DNA of 62,650 bases from an uncultured SAR86 cluster bacterium (lineage in GTDB: Bacteria > Pseudomonadota > Gammaproteobacteria > Magnimaribacterales > AG-339-G14), in the NCBI GenBank assembly GCA_949373255.1, contig CASICS010000002.1, positions 1 through 62,650 on the forward strand. Reading direction: 5' to 3'. Below the pieces are notes generated by a model. The model had not been told where the DNA came from. It saw only the letters and a list, made by a program, of their open reading frames with translations, and made no database searches. Both the position numbers and the translations under genes were made by a program. Shown here one piece after another: positions 27,942 through 38,054 of the stretch. How positions within the stretch are numbered: position 1 is the first letter of the stretch; each line of letters begins with the position of its first letter.

Positions 27942-29309
27942 TTATGATTCTTTATTTGAACTCTTTTTAAAAAAATCAGTTGAACTGTAGGGAAATAATG
28001 CAAAGCTTAAAATATTTTCTTCGGAAATACTCAAATCTTTTAAAGAATTTTTTTTACAAAAACTTTCTAAATCTTTTTTAAGTTCTTCAAAATTATTTAC
28101 AATAAAGTCCGCTGGTCTGGTCGTTATAGGCTCCATTTTTTCTTTTGCTAATGACCTTAATTCCTTTTTAACCTCTCCATATATTTTTCCATATTTACCT
28201 GAAATTAGATTAATCATTTCCATGGATAAATTCTTATATCTTTCTTGATCTGTAACATTGGCTAAGGCCTGGGCTCCAACTATTTGTGAAACCGGCGTTA
28301 CTAATGGTGGATAACCTAAATCTCTTCTTACTTTAGGTATTTCGTTTATCACATCATCTAATTTTTCCTCTTGTTTTAATAACTTTAGTTGAGTTTCTAG
28401 ATTAGAAAGCATCCCACCGGGAACTTGCCTGACGAGCATCTGAACATCAACTCCTTTTAAACTGCCTTCATACTCGGAGTACTTGTTTCTCAATTTTTTA
28501 AAATGGTCACTTATTTTATCTAACTTTAATAAGTCTAAATTTGATGCAAAGTTTGTATCTTCTAACATTGAAACTAATGTTTCTGTAGCAGAGTGTCCAT
28601 AAGTCATGCTCATGGACGATATAGAAGTATCAATATTATCAATGCCCGCTTCGATTGCTTTAAGGTTAGTTGCTGCTGACATTCCAGTAGTTGCGTGTGT
28701 TTGCATATGAATAGGTACAGAAATCTCTTTTTTTAACTTTGAAACTAAATTAAATGCATCGTATGGTTTTAAAATTCCCGACATATCCTTGATGGCAATT
28801 GAATCAGCTCCAAGGTCTTCCATTTCTTTAGCTAAATCTATCCAATAATTTAAACCGTGTATGGGACTTGTTGTATAAGCCATTGCTGCTTGAGCGTGTC
28901 TGTTATTTTCTTTAATTTGCAATATTGAGAATCTAATATTATTGACGTCATTCAAGGCATCAAAAACTCTAAATATGTCTATTCCGTTTTCTGCAGATTT
29001 ATTTATAAATTTTGCAACTATTTGATCACTGAAATGTTTATATCCAACTAGATTTTGCCCTCTTAAAAGCATTTGTTGTGGTGTTTTTGGCATAGCTTTT
29101 TTTAACTGCCTTAATCTTTCCCAAGGATCTTCATTTAGATGCCTTAAGCAAACATCAAAAGTCGCACCGCCCCATGATTCAATTGACCAAAATCCAATTT
29201 CATCTATCTGCGAAGCAATGGGTAAAATATCTTCTAAAGAGAGCCTGGTAGAAATTAAAGACTGATTTCCGTCTCTTAAAACAACTTCTGTTATACCTAC
29301 TTTTTTCAT
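27942..29309 (-). CDS. Carboxyltransferase subunit of a biotin enzyme (PycB/OadA/transcarboxylase 5S-like), without biotinyl domain
   Basis: A 455-residue protein. The TIM-barrel start TEVVLRDGNQSLISTRLS gives the conserved Arg-Asp, then IESWGGATFDVCLRHLNEDPWERLR and LLRGQNLVGYKHF, which are characteristic of carboxyltransferases acting on pyruvate/oxaloacetate or methylmalonyl-CoA. ADSIAIKDMSGIL carries the Lys that is carboxylated in relatives. The metal loop reads PIHMQTHATTG, with Gln where relatives usually have the first His of H-x-H. The protein stops after the PYC/OADA domain; no MKM biotin motif is present, so a separate carrier is required. It stands alone, 197 bases after sucD. Confidence 0.82.
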   Translation of the reverse strand: MKKVGITEVVLRDGNQSLISTRLSLEDILPIASQIDEIGFWSIESWGGATFDVCLRHLNEDPWERLRQLKKAMPKTPQQMLLRGQNLVGYKHFSDQIVAKFINKSAENGIDIFRVFDALNDVNNIRFSILQIKENNRHAQAAMAYTTSPIHGLNYWIDLAKEMEDLGADSIAIKDMSGILKPYDAFNLVSKLKKEISVPIHMQTHATTGMSAATNLKAIEAGIDNIDTSISSMSMTYGHSATETLVSMLEDTNFASNLDLLKLDKISDHFKKLRNKYSEYEGSLKGVDVQMLVRQVPGGMLSNLETQLKLLKQEEKLDDVINEIPKVRRDLGYPPLVTPVSQIVGAQALANVTDQERYKNLSMEMINLISGKYGKIYGEVKKELRSLAKEKMEPITTRPADFIVNNFEELKKDLESFCKKNSLKDLSISEENILSFALFPYSSTDFFKKSSNKES

Positions 29310-29482
29310 AGATTAGATTTTATACAAAAAGTGACAATATGTCATTTTGGTTGATAATGTTCTAATTTTTTGACGTTTTTTTTCATCAAATTTTTAAATC
29401 AAAATCAATTTTATTCGGAATTATCTTTGCCCCATAAAAGCTCTATTAAATTAAGTAAATCTAAATTAGATAAAGACATGTT

Positions 29483-29507
29483 AATAAAAAAACGGTTATT
29501 TTTTATT
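29483..29507 (-). terminator. AT-only hairpin at the end of the sdh-suc operon
   Basis: A 9-base stem (29483-29491 with 29499-29507, all A-T pairs) around a 7-base loop overlaps the sucD stop codon, with a run of T following on the transcribed strand. Position fits an operon end; the absence of GC pairs in the stem keeps confidence low. Confidence 0.35.
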
Positions 29508-30379
29508 TAAGACTCCAAGGAGCTCAAAATAGTTTTCCCAATGTCAGTCAAGCTTCTTACAGTTTTAACTCCGGCACTCTCTAAAGCCTTAAACTTTTCA
29601 TCTGCGGTTCCTTTCCCACCTGAAATAATGGCGCCTGCATGACCCATTCTTTTGCCCGCGGGAGCACTTGCTCCTGCTATATAAGCCACTATAGGTTTAG
29701 TAATATTGCTTTTAATAAAAGTGGCAGCCTCTTCTTCTGCTGTTCCGCCGATTTCTCCCACCATGACTATAGCTTCAGTTTGCTCATCTTCTTGAAACAA
29801 TTTTAAAATATCTATAAAGCTTGATCCTGGAATCGGATCGCCGCCGATACCAACACAGGTACTTTGACCAAATCCAGCTTTGGTAACCTGATCAACTGCT
29901 TCGTATGTCAGCGTGCCAGAACGAGAAACTATTCCTATTTTTCCCGATTGATGAATATCTGCAGGCATTATTCCTAGCTTACAAGATCCTGGTGTAATCA
30001 AACCTGGACAGTTAGGACCTATAATTATCGAGCCTAAATTATCTGCTTTTATTTTTATAGAAATCATATCCAAAGTTGGAATGCCCTCTGTAATTACAAT
30101 AATTAATTTAATTCCCGCATCTAGTGCTTCATTTATAGAATCCATGCAAAACTTTGCAGGTACAAAGATTAGAGATGTGTTGGCATCAGTAATCTCAACA
30201 GCTTCTTTAACTGAATCAAAGACGGGTCTATCTAAATGAACTTGACCAGATTTTCCTGGGGTTACGCCACCGACTAAATTAGTACCATAAGCAATTGCTT
30301 GTTCACAGTGCATAGTTGCCTGAGATCCTGTAAATCCCTGACAGATGGCGATAGTATTTTCATCGATCAAAATACTCAT
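29507..30379 (-). CDS. sucD: Succinyl-CoA synthetase, alpha subunit
   Basis: Forms succinate and GTP or ATP from succinyl-CoA with SucC. 290 residues, full length. [19 protein letters not shown] is the CoA-binding loop, [10 protein letters not shown] and [14 protein letters not shown] follow, and [10 protein letters not shown] carries the phosphorylated His near residue 247. Its ATG overlaps the sucC stop by four bases. Last gene of sdhCDAB-sucCD. Confidence 0.96.
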   Translation of the reverse strand: MSILIDENTIAICQGFTGSQATMHCEQAIAYGTNLVGGVTPGKSGQVHLDRPVFDSVKEAVEITDANTSLIFVPAKFCMDSINEALDAGIKLIIVITEGIPTLDMISIKIKADNLGSIIIGPNCPGLITPGSCKLGIMPADIHQSGKIGIVSRSGTLTYEAVDQVTKAGFGQSTCVGIGGDPIPGSSFIDILKLFQEDEQTEAIVMVGEIGGTAEEEAATFIKSNITKPIVAYIAGASAPAGKRMGHAGAIISGGKGTADEKFKALESAGVKTVRSLTDIGKTILSSLES

Positions 30380-31536
30380 CTAGAAAGCTCCACTGCTTTT
30401 AATGCTGCTTTAGATAAATCTGATTCAGAAATTATATTTAAAGAGCTTGTTTCTAAAAGAATCTGAGCCTTTTCAGAGTTATTACCTTTTAGTCTTACAA
30501 TTACCGGAATATTTACTCCAACTTCTTCAACCGCTTTAATAATTCCTTCTGCTACTACATCGCACTTAACTATTCCTCCAAAAATATTAATCAAAATTGC
30601 TTTCACCTTTTTATCTGAAAGAATTATTTTAAAAGCCTCAGAAACGCTTTCCTTATTAACTGAACCACCAACATCTAAAAAATTAGCAGGCAATCCACCC
30701 GAAGATTTAATAATATCCATTGTTCCCATAGCCAAACCTGCGCCATTAACCATGCAACCTATATTTCCATCCAAAGCGATGTAATTTAAATCCCACTCGG
30801 ATGCTTTGAGCTCCCTTTCCTCCTCTTGTGAAGTGTCTCTCATCTTTAAAATATCTTGTTGTCTATACAAAGCGTTTGAGTCAACATTAATTTTTCCATC
30901 TAGGCATTTCAATTTTTTGCTTTCATCTATGATCAATGGATTGATTTCAACTAACGCTAAATCTTTATCGATAAAAAGCTGAATTAAGTTATTAAAGATT
31001 TTCACAAACTGTTCTACCTGTTCATCGGACAAAGCTAATCCCTTTGCAAGAAATAGTGCGTCTTCTCTTTTTGGACCCGCAATTAAATCTATCGGTACTT
31101 TAAATATTCTTTCTGGAGAATTTTCGGCGATAGCCTCTATATCTACACCTCCGTCGGGCGATGCCATGACTACAATTGATTGAGAACTTCGATCTATAAC
31201 AATCCCTAAATAGAGTTCTTTAATAATATTTGTACATTCTTCTACTAGGATTGTCGAAACAGGCTGTCCTATTTCATCTGTTTGATATGTTATGAGGTTT
31301 TTACCAATCCAATATTTTACAAAAGTTTCTATTTCTTCAATGCTATCTAATACCTTTACTCCGCCTGCCTTACCTCTTCCACCAGCATGAACTTGAGCTT
31401 TTGCAACCCATTTATTTGTTTTTAATTGTTGAACTTTATTCTCAACATCATCATGAGAATCAACTACGACGAAATTAGTGGTCGGAATGTCGTATTCTTT
31501 AAATAAAGTTTTAGCTTGGTATTCGTGTAAATTCAA
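30376..31536 (-). CDS. sucC: Succinyl-CoA synthetase, beta subunit
   Basis: 386 residues. The N-terminus reads [17 protein letters not shown], the universal SucC start, but the first codon is TTG (31534-31536). The ATP-grasp domain has [19 protein letters not shown], and the C-terminal domain [12 protein letters not shown] and [16 protein letters not shown]. It lies ten bases after sdhB. In most gammaproteobacteria sucAB (2-oxoglutarate dehydrogenase) would stand between sdhB and sucC; here it is missing. Confidence 0.96.
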   Translation of the reverse strand: MNLHEYQAKTLFKEYDIPTTNFVVVDSHDDVENKVQQLKTNKWVAKAQVHAGGRGKAGGVKVLDSIEEIETFVKYWIGKNLITYQTDEIGQPVSTILVEECTNIIKELYLGIVIDRSSQSIVVMASPDGGVDIEAIAENSPERIFKVPIDLIAGPKREDALFLAKGLALSDEQVEQFVKIFNNLIQLFIDKDLALVEINPLIIDESKKLKCLDGKINVDSNALYRQQDILKMRDTSQEEERELKASEWDLNYIALDGNIGCMVNGAGLAMGTMDIIKSSGGLPANFLDVGGSVNKESVSEAFKIILSDKKVKAILINIFGGIVKCDVVAEGIIKAVEEVGVNIPVIVRLKGNNSEKAQILLETSSLNIISESDLSKAALKAVELSR

Positions 31537-31546
31537 AGTGCTTTTA

Positions 31547-32284
31547 TTATAAAGCTCTTTTTACCAACATTTTCTTAATTTCGTTAATTGCTTTCGTTGG
31601 ATTTAATCCTTTAGGGCAAACAGACACACAGTTCATAATTCCGTGACATCTAAAAACGCTAAATGCATCTTCTAATTGATCCAATCTTTCTTCTCTTGCT
31701 GTATCTCTGCTATCTGCAATAAATCTGTAAGCTTGTAACAAAGCAGCAGGACCTAAAAATTTATCAGGATTCCACCAAAATGATGGACAAGCAGTAGAGC
31801 AACATCCACATAGAATACATTCGTACAAACCATCCAATTTTTCTCTGTCTTGCACTGTTTGAGGAATAGCAGTGCTATCGCTTTCTTTATCAGCAATTAA
31901 ATACGGTCTAATTTTTTTATATTGATCTACAAATTGAGTCATATCGACTATTAGATCTTTAACAACTGGTAATCCGGGTAAAGGCCTTAGCTCTAATTTA
32001 TTTTTACGAACAACTTTAGATAGAGGCGTTATGCAACCTAATCCATTCTTACCATTAATGTTCATTCCATCAGATCCACAGACTCCTTCTCTGCAAGACC
32101 TTCTAAAAGAAATAGATGAATCCTTTTCCTTAGCCAACTGAAGAGCATCTAGAACCATTATGTCCTTGTCTTTAGGAATATCTATATCAATATCTTGCAT
32201 AAAAGGTTTGTTACCTGTGTCAGGATCATACCTATAGATGCTCATTTTCAGAGTTGTTATTTGTTCGGCTGCGATAGTATTCAT
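31547..32284 (-). CDS. sdhB: Succinate dehydrogenase iron-sulfur subunit
   Basis: 245 residues. The [2Fe-2S] site is SCREGVCGSDGM (about 63-74) with a later CITPL. The C-terminal half holds CILCGCCSTACPSFWW and CHGIMNCVSVCPKGLNP for the [4Fe-4S] and [3Fe-4S] clusters. Carries electrons from FAD in SdhA to quinone at SdhCD. Its ATG overlaps the sdhA stop (TAATG). An internal Met at residue 14 is a possible alternative start. Confidence 0.96.
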   Translation of the reverse strand: MNTIAAEQITTLKMSIYRYDPDTGNKPFMQDIDIDIPKDKDIMVLDALQLAKEKDSSISFRRSCREGVCGSDGMNINGKNGLGCITPLSKVVRKNKLELRPLPGLPVVKDLIVDMTQFVDQYKKIRPYLIADKESDSTAIPQTVQDREKLDGLYECILCGCCSTACPSFWWNPDKFLGPAALLQAYRFIADSRDTAREERLDQLEDAFSVFRCHGIMNCVSVCPKGLNPTKAINEIKKMLVKRAL

Positions 32285-34086
32285 TAATAGGTTCTCGCGA
32301 AAGGTTGAAAAGCTTGAACTAACTTAGGTCTGAAATTGACATCTCTTTTAGTCACTTCTTTAGACTCTTTAAAATAAATTGAATGTTTTAACCAGTTTTC
32401 ATCATCTCTTTCAGGAAAATCATCTCTAGAATGCGCCCCTCTGCTCTCTTTTCTTTCGTAAGCACTAATTGCAGTTGCCTCTGCTACTTCTAAAAGATTT
32501 AACAACTCTAAAGCTTCTACTCTAGCTGTATTAAATCTTGAGGATTTATCAGCTAAATGGATATTTTCAGTTCTAGATCTAATTTCATCTAGAACTTTTA
32601 TTCCTTTTTCCATATTCTCTTCAGTTCTAAATACACCAAAACTTAATTGCATTGTTTCCTGAAGATCCTTTTTAATCTTAGAAGAGTTTTCACCTTCGCT
32701 ACTTGCATTCACTTTATTGATGTTTTTCAAAGCATTATTAACATCATCTTTGGTTGGATCTTTTATATCTATACCATTTTTAAATGATTCTTCAATATGC
32801 ATCCCAGCAGACCTTCCGAAGACAACTAAATCTAATAATGAGTTTCCACCCAATCTATTACCTCCATGCACGGAAACACATGCTGCTTCTCCGGCTGCAT
32901 AGAGCCCACCTACTATAGAGTCTGATCCATTAGATTGTTGAGTTATAACTTGACCATGAACGTTAGTTGGAATTCCTCCCATCGCATAATGACATGTAGG
33001 AACAACTGGAATTGGTTGTTCAGCTGGGTCGACGTGAGCAAAGGTTTTTGATAGCTCAGTTATACCTGGAAGCCTCTTGTGTAAAAGGTCTGCTCCTAGA
33101 TGATCTAATTTAAGGAAGCAATGATCTGCTTCTGGTCCACAGCCACGCCCTTCAATAATTTCTAACATCATAGACCTAGCAACTACATCTCTACTTGCAA
33201 GATCTTTAGCATTTGGAGCGTATCGTTCCATAAATCTTTCACCATCTTTGTTAACTAAGTAACCTCCTTCTCCTCTACAGCCTTCTGTCACTAGTGTTCC
33301 TGCTCCATGTATACCAGTTGGGTGGAATTGCCACATTTCCATATCTTGAACAGCTAAACCTGCTCTTAATGCCATTCCAGTTCCATCGCCTGTATTGATT
33401 AAAGCGTTTGTCGTTGATTTGTAAATTCTTCCTGCGCCGCCAGTAGCTAATACCGTAGCTTTAGCTTTAAGGAAGAAAGCTTCTCCAGACTCTATCTCAA
33501 AGGCAATAACGCCGGTTACTTGGTTATCGGCATTTAAAACTAAATCAATAGCAAACCATTCACTTAAAAAATTTGTTCCTGCTTTTACATTTGCTTGATA
33601 AAGAGTATGTAAAAGTGCGTGCCCAGTTCTATCAGCAGCTGCACATGTCCTTTCTGCTTGTCCGCCTTTTCCAAAATCTTTAGATTGCCCACCAAAAGCT
33701 CTTTGATAAATCTTTCCTTCTTCAGTTCTAGAGAAGGGTAAACCCATATTTTCTAGTTCAAAAACGGTTGCCGGTCCTTCTTGACACATATACTCAATTG
33801 AGTCTTGATCACCGATAAAGTCTGATCCTTTAACTGTGTCGTACATATGCCAGCGCCAATCATCATTTGGGTCAGCACTCGCTATGGCGCAGGTAATTCC
33901 TCCCTGAGCGGAAACTGTATGCGATCTCGTGGGAAAAACTTTTGAAACTACGGCAGTATTCATTCCAGATTGAGCTAGTTGCAGAGATGACATTAGGCCT
34001 GAACCACCGCCACCAATTATGATGCCATCGAATTCCTTAACTGGAAGAGTTGAAGCATCTAAATATCCTTTTCCGTTCATTGCCAT
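32284..34086 (-). CDS. sdhA: Succinate dehydrogenase flavoprotein subunit
   Basis: 600 residues, full length. [19 protein letters not shown] is the FAD-binding motif, and [14 protein letters not shown] includes the His that covalently binds FAD in the family. [22 protein letters not shown] and [20 protein letters not shown] carry substrate residues and the catalytic Arg. [19 protein letters not shown] closes the domain. Oxidises succinate to fumarate at the inner face of the membrane. Confidence 0.97.
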   Translation of the reverse strand: MAMNGKGYLDASTLPVKEFDGIIIGGGGSGLMSSLQLAQSGMNTAVVSKVFPTRSHTVSAQGGITCAIASADPNDDWRWHMYDTVKGSDFIGDQDSIEYMCQEGPATVFELENMGLPFSRTEEGKIYQRAFGGQSKDFGKGGQAERTCAAADRTGHALLHTLYQANVKAGTNFLSEWFAIDLVLNADNQVTGVIAFEIESGEAFFLKAKATVLATGGAGRIYKSTTNALINTGDGTGMALRAGLAVQDMEMWQFHPTGIHGAGTLVTEGCRGEGGYLVNKDGERFMERYAPNAKDLASRDVVARSMMLEIIEGRGCGPEADHCFLKLDHLGADLLHKRLPGITELSKTFAHVDPAEQPIPVVPTCHYAMGGIPTNVHGQVITQQSNGSDSIVGGLYAAGEAACVSVHGGNRLGGNSLLDLVVFGRSAGMHIEESFKNGIDIKDPTKDDVNNALKNINKVNASSEGENSSKIKKDLQETMQLSFGVFRTEENMEKGIKVLDEIRSRTENIHLADKSSRFNTARVEALELLNLLEVAEATAISAYERKESRGAHSRDDFPERDDENWLKHSIYFKESKEVTKRDVNFRPKLVQAFQPFARTY

Positions 34087-34096
34087 ATAAATTTAC

Positions 34097-34459
34097 CTAA
34101 TAAATTATTAAGAGACTGCAGATAATGATTCCAATTGCCTGAGAAAAACTATAAATAGTTACTATAGTCTTCACAGGTTTGGCTGCATTTCCTATTCTTG
34201 CCGGTGTAAGGTAATCCGTCACTATGTGATGAATACCTTGCAAAGAATGATAAGAAATAGAAATTGCTATCAATACTGTGCATATCTTGACAATGAGGAT
34301 ATCAAAAAAACTACTTAGTTGTATGTAATTCAAAGGTTGATACATCAACCAATAGAAGGTTATAACTGAAAAATATAGGGCCTGAAATATAGCTGTAATA
34401 CGGACTAGAACATAATCTAGTACCCCAGTTCTCTTTAATGTGTATAACTTAGTTACCAT
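34097..34459 (-). CDS. sdhD: Succinate dehydrogenase membrane anchor subunit
   Basis: 120 residues with three hydrophobic helices (about 15-37, 50-75, 95-119). SYHSLQGIHHIVTDYL in the second helix region is the SdhD-type quinone and heme neighbourhood. Overlaps the sdhC stop by seven bases and lies ten bases before sdhA. Confidence 0.9.
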   Translation of the reverse strand: MVTKLYTLKRTGVLDYVLVRITAIFQALYFSVITFYWLMYQPLNYIQLSSFFDILIVKICTVLIAISISYHSLQGIHHIVTDYLTPARIGNAAKPVKTIVTIYSFSQAIGIIICSLLIIY

Positions 34460-34824
34460 AATATTGTTGTAAAAATAAATAAAAGTATGAAACTGACTAC
34501 AAAAGTGCCAATTGCAGAATTCCTTCCTGCTTCAAGAGTCTCCCAATACCCAAAGTCCATAACGAGATGCCTGATCCCAGAAATAAAATGATAGGTCAGA
34601 CCAGCAATTAATAAATTGAAAAAAACTTTCACAAAGGTCATCTCAAAATAAAAACTAACAAGGTCAAATCCTGATTCAGAATTAACTGCCAAGAACAAAA
34701 GAAACAAGAAAGGAAGAAGTAAAATAAATATACCTACAGCTGAAACTCTATGAGTTATTGAAGACACCCCAGCTATTGGTAAATGTATTTTGAGTAGATT
34801 TAAATAAATCGGTGGTTTAGACAT
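34453..34824 (-). CDS. sdhC: Succinate dehydrogenase cytochrome b556 subunit
   Basis: 123 residues, three transmembrane helices. PIAGVSSITHRVSAVG near residue 16 and YHFISGIRHLVMDFG near 82 are the two SdhC signatures; the latter holds the expected heme ligand His. First gene of the operon; the 59-base gap to der must hold the sdh promoter or the operon continues from der. Confidence 0.93.
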   Translation of the reverse strand: MSKPPIYLNLLKIHLPIAGVSSITHRVSAVGIFILLLPFLFLLFLAVNSESGFDLVSFYFEMTFVKVFFNLLIAGLTYHFISGIRHLVMDFGYWETLEAGRNSAIGTFVVSFILLFIFTTILW

Positions 34825-34883
34825 ATTTTTTATTATTAATAGGAGAGATAAACGTGGTTATTATAAGTAGTTACAAAGTTTCT

Positions 34884-36260
34884 TCAACGCTTTCTAATTC
34901 TTTTTCGTTTTGCAATCTGACGATCAGTCAATATATTTTTTTTATTCTTAAAAGGATTTTCATTAACTTTAAGGATCAGTTTCATGGGAACACCCTTAAG
35001 TTTTAAAGCTCTTCTTGCATAATTTTCTAAGTACTTTAGATATTGCTTTGAAATAGAATCTAATTTATTTCCATGAATGATAAAAGTAGGAGGAGATGAG
35101 GCTCCTAAATTAACGTATTTGATTTTCGGTCTAAATCTTCCAGATAGAGGTGGCGGGTTTTCTTCATAAGCTCTTAAAAAAACTTCAGTAAGGGTATTGG
35201 AGTCGTATTGGATATTTCCTTTTTTTATTAATTTTATAAGAGCTAGGATCATGCTTGATGTGCCTGAACCTTTTTTTGCAGAAATGTATTTAATTTCTAA
35301 ATGCTTTGCAAATGCTAATTTTCTATTTAAGTTCCTTCGCAGGTTAGCCTTGTCATAACTGTCTAGCAGTTCAGATTTATTTATTCCTATAACTATTGGC
35401 TTACCTGAAGCAATGGTGAGTGAAATTAAATGCAAATCTTGATCTGAAATAGATTCTTTTCCATCGATTAAATATATTATTCCATCTGAAATTCGTAAAG
35501 ATTGTATTGCTTTTTGTATGGAAAATTTTTCTACTTCATCGGATATTTTTGACTTACGCCTCAGCCCAGCTGTGTCAGTCAGCCTAATATCATTACCTTT
35601 AAATTTTATTGTTTCTGAAATAGCATCCCGTGTTGTTCCAGGAACACTTGAAACTATAGATCTATCGTCTCTTAAAAGAGCATTAAAAAAAGTAGATTTT
35701 CCTGCATTTGGTTTGCCAAGAATACCTATATTTGAGCAATCTATGATTTCTTCTTCTTGAACCGGCTCTGAAGGAAATACTTTACTAATAGCTTCTTTAA
35801 AGGTTTTAATTCCCAATCCGTTCTTTGCAGAGATTTCAAATGAATTTTTAACTCCCAATGTATAAAATTCAGAAGTATTGTTTCTAGCTTTTTTTGTTTC
35901 AGATTTATTTATTGCCAAGATGTAATCTTTGCCTGATTTTCTTAACATTTCATTAATTTTTAAATCAAGGTGATGGATATTTGACGAGGCGTCGGTTAAA
36001 AAAATGAAGCCATCAGATTCTGAAATTGCTTTTTTTGTTTCTTCTAAAATTAATTTATCAAATTTTGAATCTGATTCAGTTATACCGCCTGTATCAACCA
36101 GCAAATAAGGACTCTCTTTTATTTCACAATTCCCGTAGTGACGATCTCTAGTGAGCCCAGGCAAATCCGCAATTAAAGCTAAATTTTCACCGACTAAGGC
36201 ATTAAAAAGCGATGACTTTCCAACATTAGGTCTTCCAACAATTGCTAGTAATGGTCCCAT
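34884..36260 (-). CDS. der: Ribosome biogenesis GTPase Der (EngA)
   Basis: 458 residues with two tandem G domains. The first has GRPNVGKSSLFN (8-19) and DTGG; the second has GKPNAGKSTFFN (about 181-192), VPGTTRD and DTAGLRR. A KH-like domain and a basic tail (KRKRIRKR) follow. Needed for 50S subunit maturation. It follows bamB by 15 bases, as in E. coli. Confidence 0.97.
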   Translation of the reverse strand: MGPLLAIVGRPNVGKSSLFNALVGENLALIADLPGLTRDRHYGNCEIKESPYLLVDTGGITESDSKFDKLILEETKKAISESDGFIFLTDASSNIHHLDLKINEMLRKSGKDYILAINKSETKKARNNTSEFYTLGVKNSFEISAKNGLGIKTFKEAISKVFPSEPVQEEEIIDCSNIGILGKPNAGKSTFFNALLRDDRSIVSSVPGTTRDAISETIKFKGNDIRLTDTAGLRRKSKISDEVEKFSIQKAIQSLRISDGIIYLIDGKESISDQDLHLISLTIASGKPIVIGINKSELLDSYDKANLRRNLNRKLAFAKHLEIKYISAKKGSGTSSMILALIKLIKKGNIQYDSNTLTEVFLRAYEENPPPLSGRFRPKIKYVNLGASSPPTFIIHGNKLDSISKQYLKYLENYARRALKLKGVPMKLILKVNENPFKNKKNILTDRQIAKRKRIRKR

Positions 36261-36275
36261 AATTGAATTCTAGTT

Positions 36276-37409
36276 TCATTTAACTGTTAAAACAGATAAT
36301 TTGCCGGATTGATCTAATGAAACAATATTTTCATCTGATGTGGAAATTGTAATAACTTGTGATCTTGATAATTTAATTCGTCCTTTTGTAACGCCGTCCT
36401 CTTGATTAATAAAGTGCAAATATCCTTTAAAATCACCTACGACGAAAAAGTCGCCGAATCTAGATATAGATTTAAGATTTCTTAATCTGTATTCTTCATT
36501 TATCCAGATAGTTGATCCCGTCACGTTGTCAAAAGATTTAATGACGTCAAATTCGTCTATGATCAAAGTATTGTTTTTTACGCTCAGAACATCATTAGTG
36601 GATGAAGCAGCTTGACGCCAAATAGTCCTTCCATTTCTGGAGTCAATGGCAGATATATCGCCCTGATAAGAGACAGCAAAGGCTATCCCATTTTGAGATA
36701 TAGCAGATTTAGAATCTATATCAATTACTCTCTCAATTTCTGAACTAGCTTTGGATATGGTTACAGGAACTTCCCATTGAACAACCCCGCTTCTAGTTTC
36801 AATTTTTGCAAGATTACCATTAGCAAATCCTGTATAAATAAAATTTTGATCAAATATTGGCTGACTTGTGCCTCTTAAGCTCAGGCTAGGAAGAACAGCT
36901 GTATATTCCCATTTAAAATTTCCATTCTTAAAATCTAAAGCTGTTATTTTCCCATTTGAAGATTGCACAATAACAAACAGTCCATTTGTTACAGGGGCAA
37001 CAAGAATTTCTCCACTAACTTCTGATGTCCAATTTATTTCACCATTAGTTGAATTAATAGAAACAGTTTTTCCGTTATCTGTGCCAATAAATAATGATCC
37101 ATTTCCATAACCTAGACCTGCAGAGACCTCGAATCCTAAATCAAGATTCCAAATTCTCTTACCTTCTATATTGAAAGCAATTACCTCGCCTTCTTCAGAA
37201 AATGAAAATAAATTTGAATCATCTAAAATGATATCAACTCTGCCTGATGGTTCGTCAGAAAAAATACCTTTTGACCAATTTTTTTGCAATTTAATTTCAG
37301 AATCAAAATCTTGTAATTCTGCTGGCCCTTCTTTTTTTTCTGAATCAGACTGACATGCCAATAGAGTAAGAGAGATTGAGAAAAGAATTATTTTCTTTTT
37401 AAAGTTCAT
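36276..37409 (-). CDS. bamB: Outer membrane assembly lipoprotein BamB
   Basis: 377 residues with a lipoprotein signal (KKIILFSISLTLLACQSD; Cys at 19). The rest is a PQQ/WD-like beta-propeller: repeats such as GNGSLFIGTDNGKTVSINSTNGEINW and SGVVQWEVPV carry the Trp-dock pattern. Part of the BAM complex that inserts outer membrane proteins. Two bases separate it from yfgM. Confidence 0.93.
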   Translation of the reverse strand: MNFKKKIILFSISLTLLACQSDSEKKEGPAELQDFDSEIKLQKNWSKGIFSDEPSGRVDIILDDSNLFSFSEEGEVIAFNIEGKRIWNLDLGFEVSAGLGYGNGSLFIGTDNGKTVSINSTNGEINWTSEVSGEILVAPVTNGLFVIVQSSNGKITALDFKNGNFKWEYTAVLPSLSLRGTSQPIFDQNFIYTGFANGNLAKIETRSGVVQWEVPVTISKASSEIERVIDIDSKSAISQNGIAFAVSYQGDISAIDSRNGRTIWRQAASSTNDVLSVKNNTLIIDEFDVIKSFDNVTGSTIWINEEYRLRNLKSISRFGDFFVVGDFKGYLHFINQEDGVTKGRIKLSRSQVITISTSDENIVSLDQSGKLSVLTVK

Positions 37410-37411
37410 TT

Positions 37412-38053
37412 TTATTCAGCTAAAGAAGATATCTTGATATTCAATATACCTTTATGAGTTTCAGAATTAGTCAGAGATGATGCATTTTTAAAATGTTCTT
37501 TGGCAACGGAAAAGTTTAAAAGCTCTTTTTCTAAATCTCCAAGAAATTCATATTTTATAGACTCATAAAATTCAAATTTTTTATTTAAGATCTCTTTTGC
37601 ATCATCGAATTCTTCTTTAGAAATCAAGAGCATTGATAATCTTATTCTCGATAAATCTCTTATGAAATGAACATCAGCACCTTTAGATTCTAGAGAATTA
37701 TTTGCTTCCTTAAGAAGGCTAATTGCTTTATTTGTATCGCCGATAGAGATATATTTTTTAGCTAGTTGCATATTCATTAAATCTAAATAAATTTGATTTG
37801 AAAAATTACTTTCAAAGTCTTTTTTTATTTTTAAAGATTGAGATAAATCGCTGTCAGTAGAATCTATGGATGAGTTAAATTGCTGGTATATGATTGCTGC
37901 CTCTTGAGATCTCTGATCTTTATAATTTGACCATAGGAATGAGCTTACAAAAAGGGATGAAATCAGCAAAAGAACTATTAAAACTTTTAAATAGTTTTCT
38001 TTAATCCACTCAAAGATATTTTGTATTGTTCCGTATTCTTTTTCTTCGCTCAT
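37412..38053 (-). CDS. yfgM: YfgM/tetratricopeptide-like inner membrane protein
   Basis: 213 residues: a cytoplasmic N-terminus, one membrane helix (about 19-39, YLKVLIVLLLISSLFVSSFLW) and a TPR-like periplasmic domain with AISLLKEANN-type helices. E. coli YfgM (ancillary SecYEG translocon subunit) has the same layout and the same place between hisS and bamB. Identification relies on layout and synteny. Confidence 0.85.
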   Translation of the reverse strand: MSEEKEYGTIQNIFEWIKENYLKVLIVLLLISSLFVSSFLWSNYKDQRSQEAAIIYQQFNSSIDSTDSDLSQSLKIKKDFESNFSNQIYLDLMNMQLAKKYISIGDTNKAISLLKEANNSLESKGADVHFIRDLSRIRLSMLLISKEEFDDAKEILNKKFEFYESIKYEFLGDLEKELLNFSVAKEHFKNASSLTNSETHKGILNIKISSLAE

Positions 38054-38054
38054 T

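Noticed and set aside
29411..29479. A 22-codon minus-strand ORF (MSLSNLDLLNLIELLWGKDN...) in the gap between sucD and the carboxyltransferase gene
   Set aside because: No ribosome binding site precedes the ATG, the length is within chance for AT-rich sequence, and I recognise no family. It may still be worth a conservation check.
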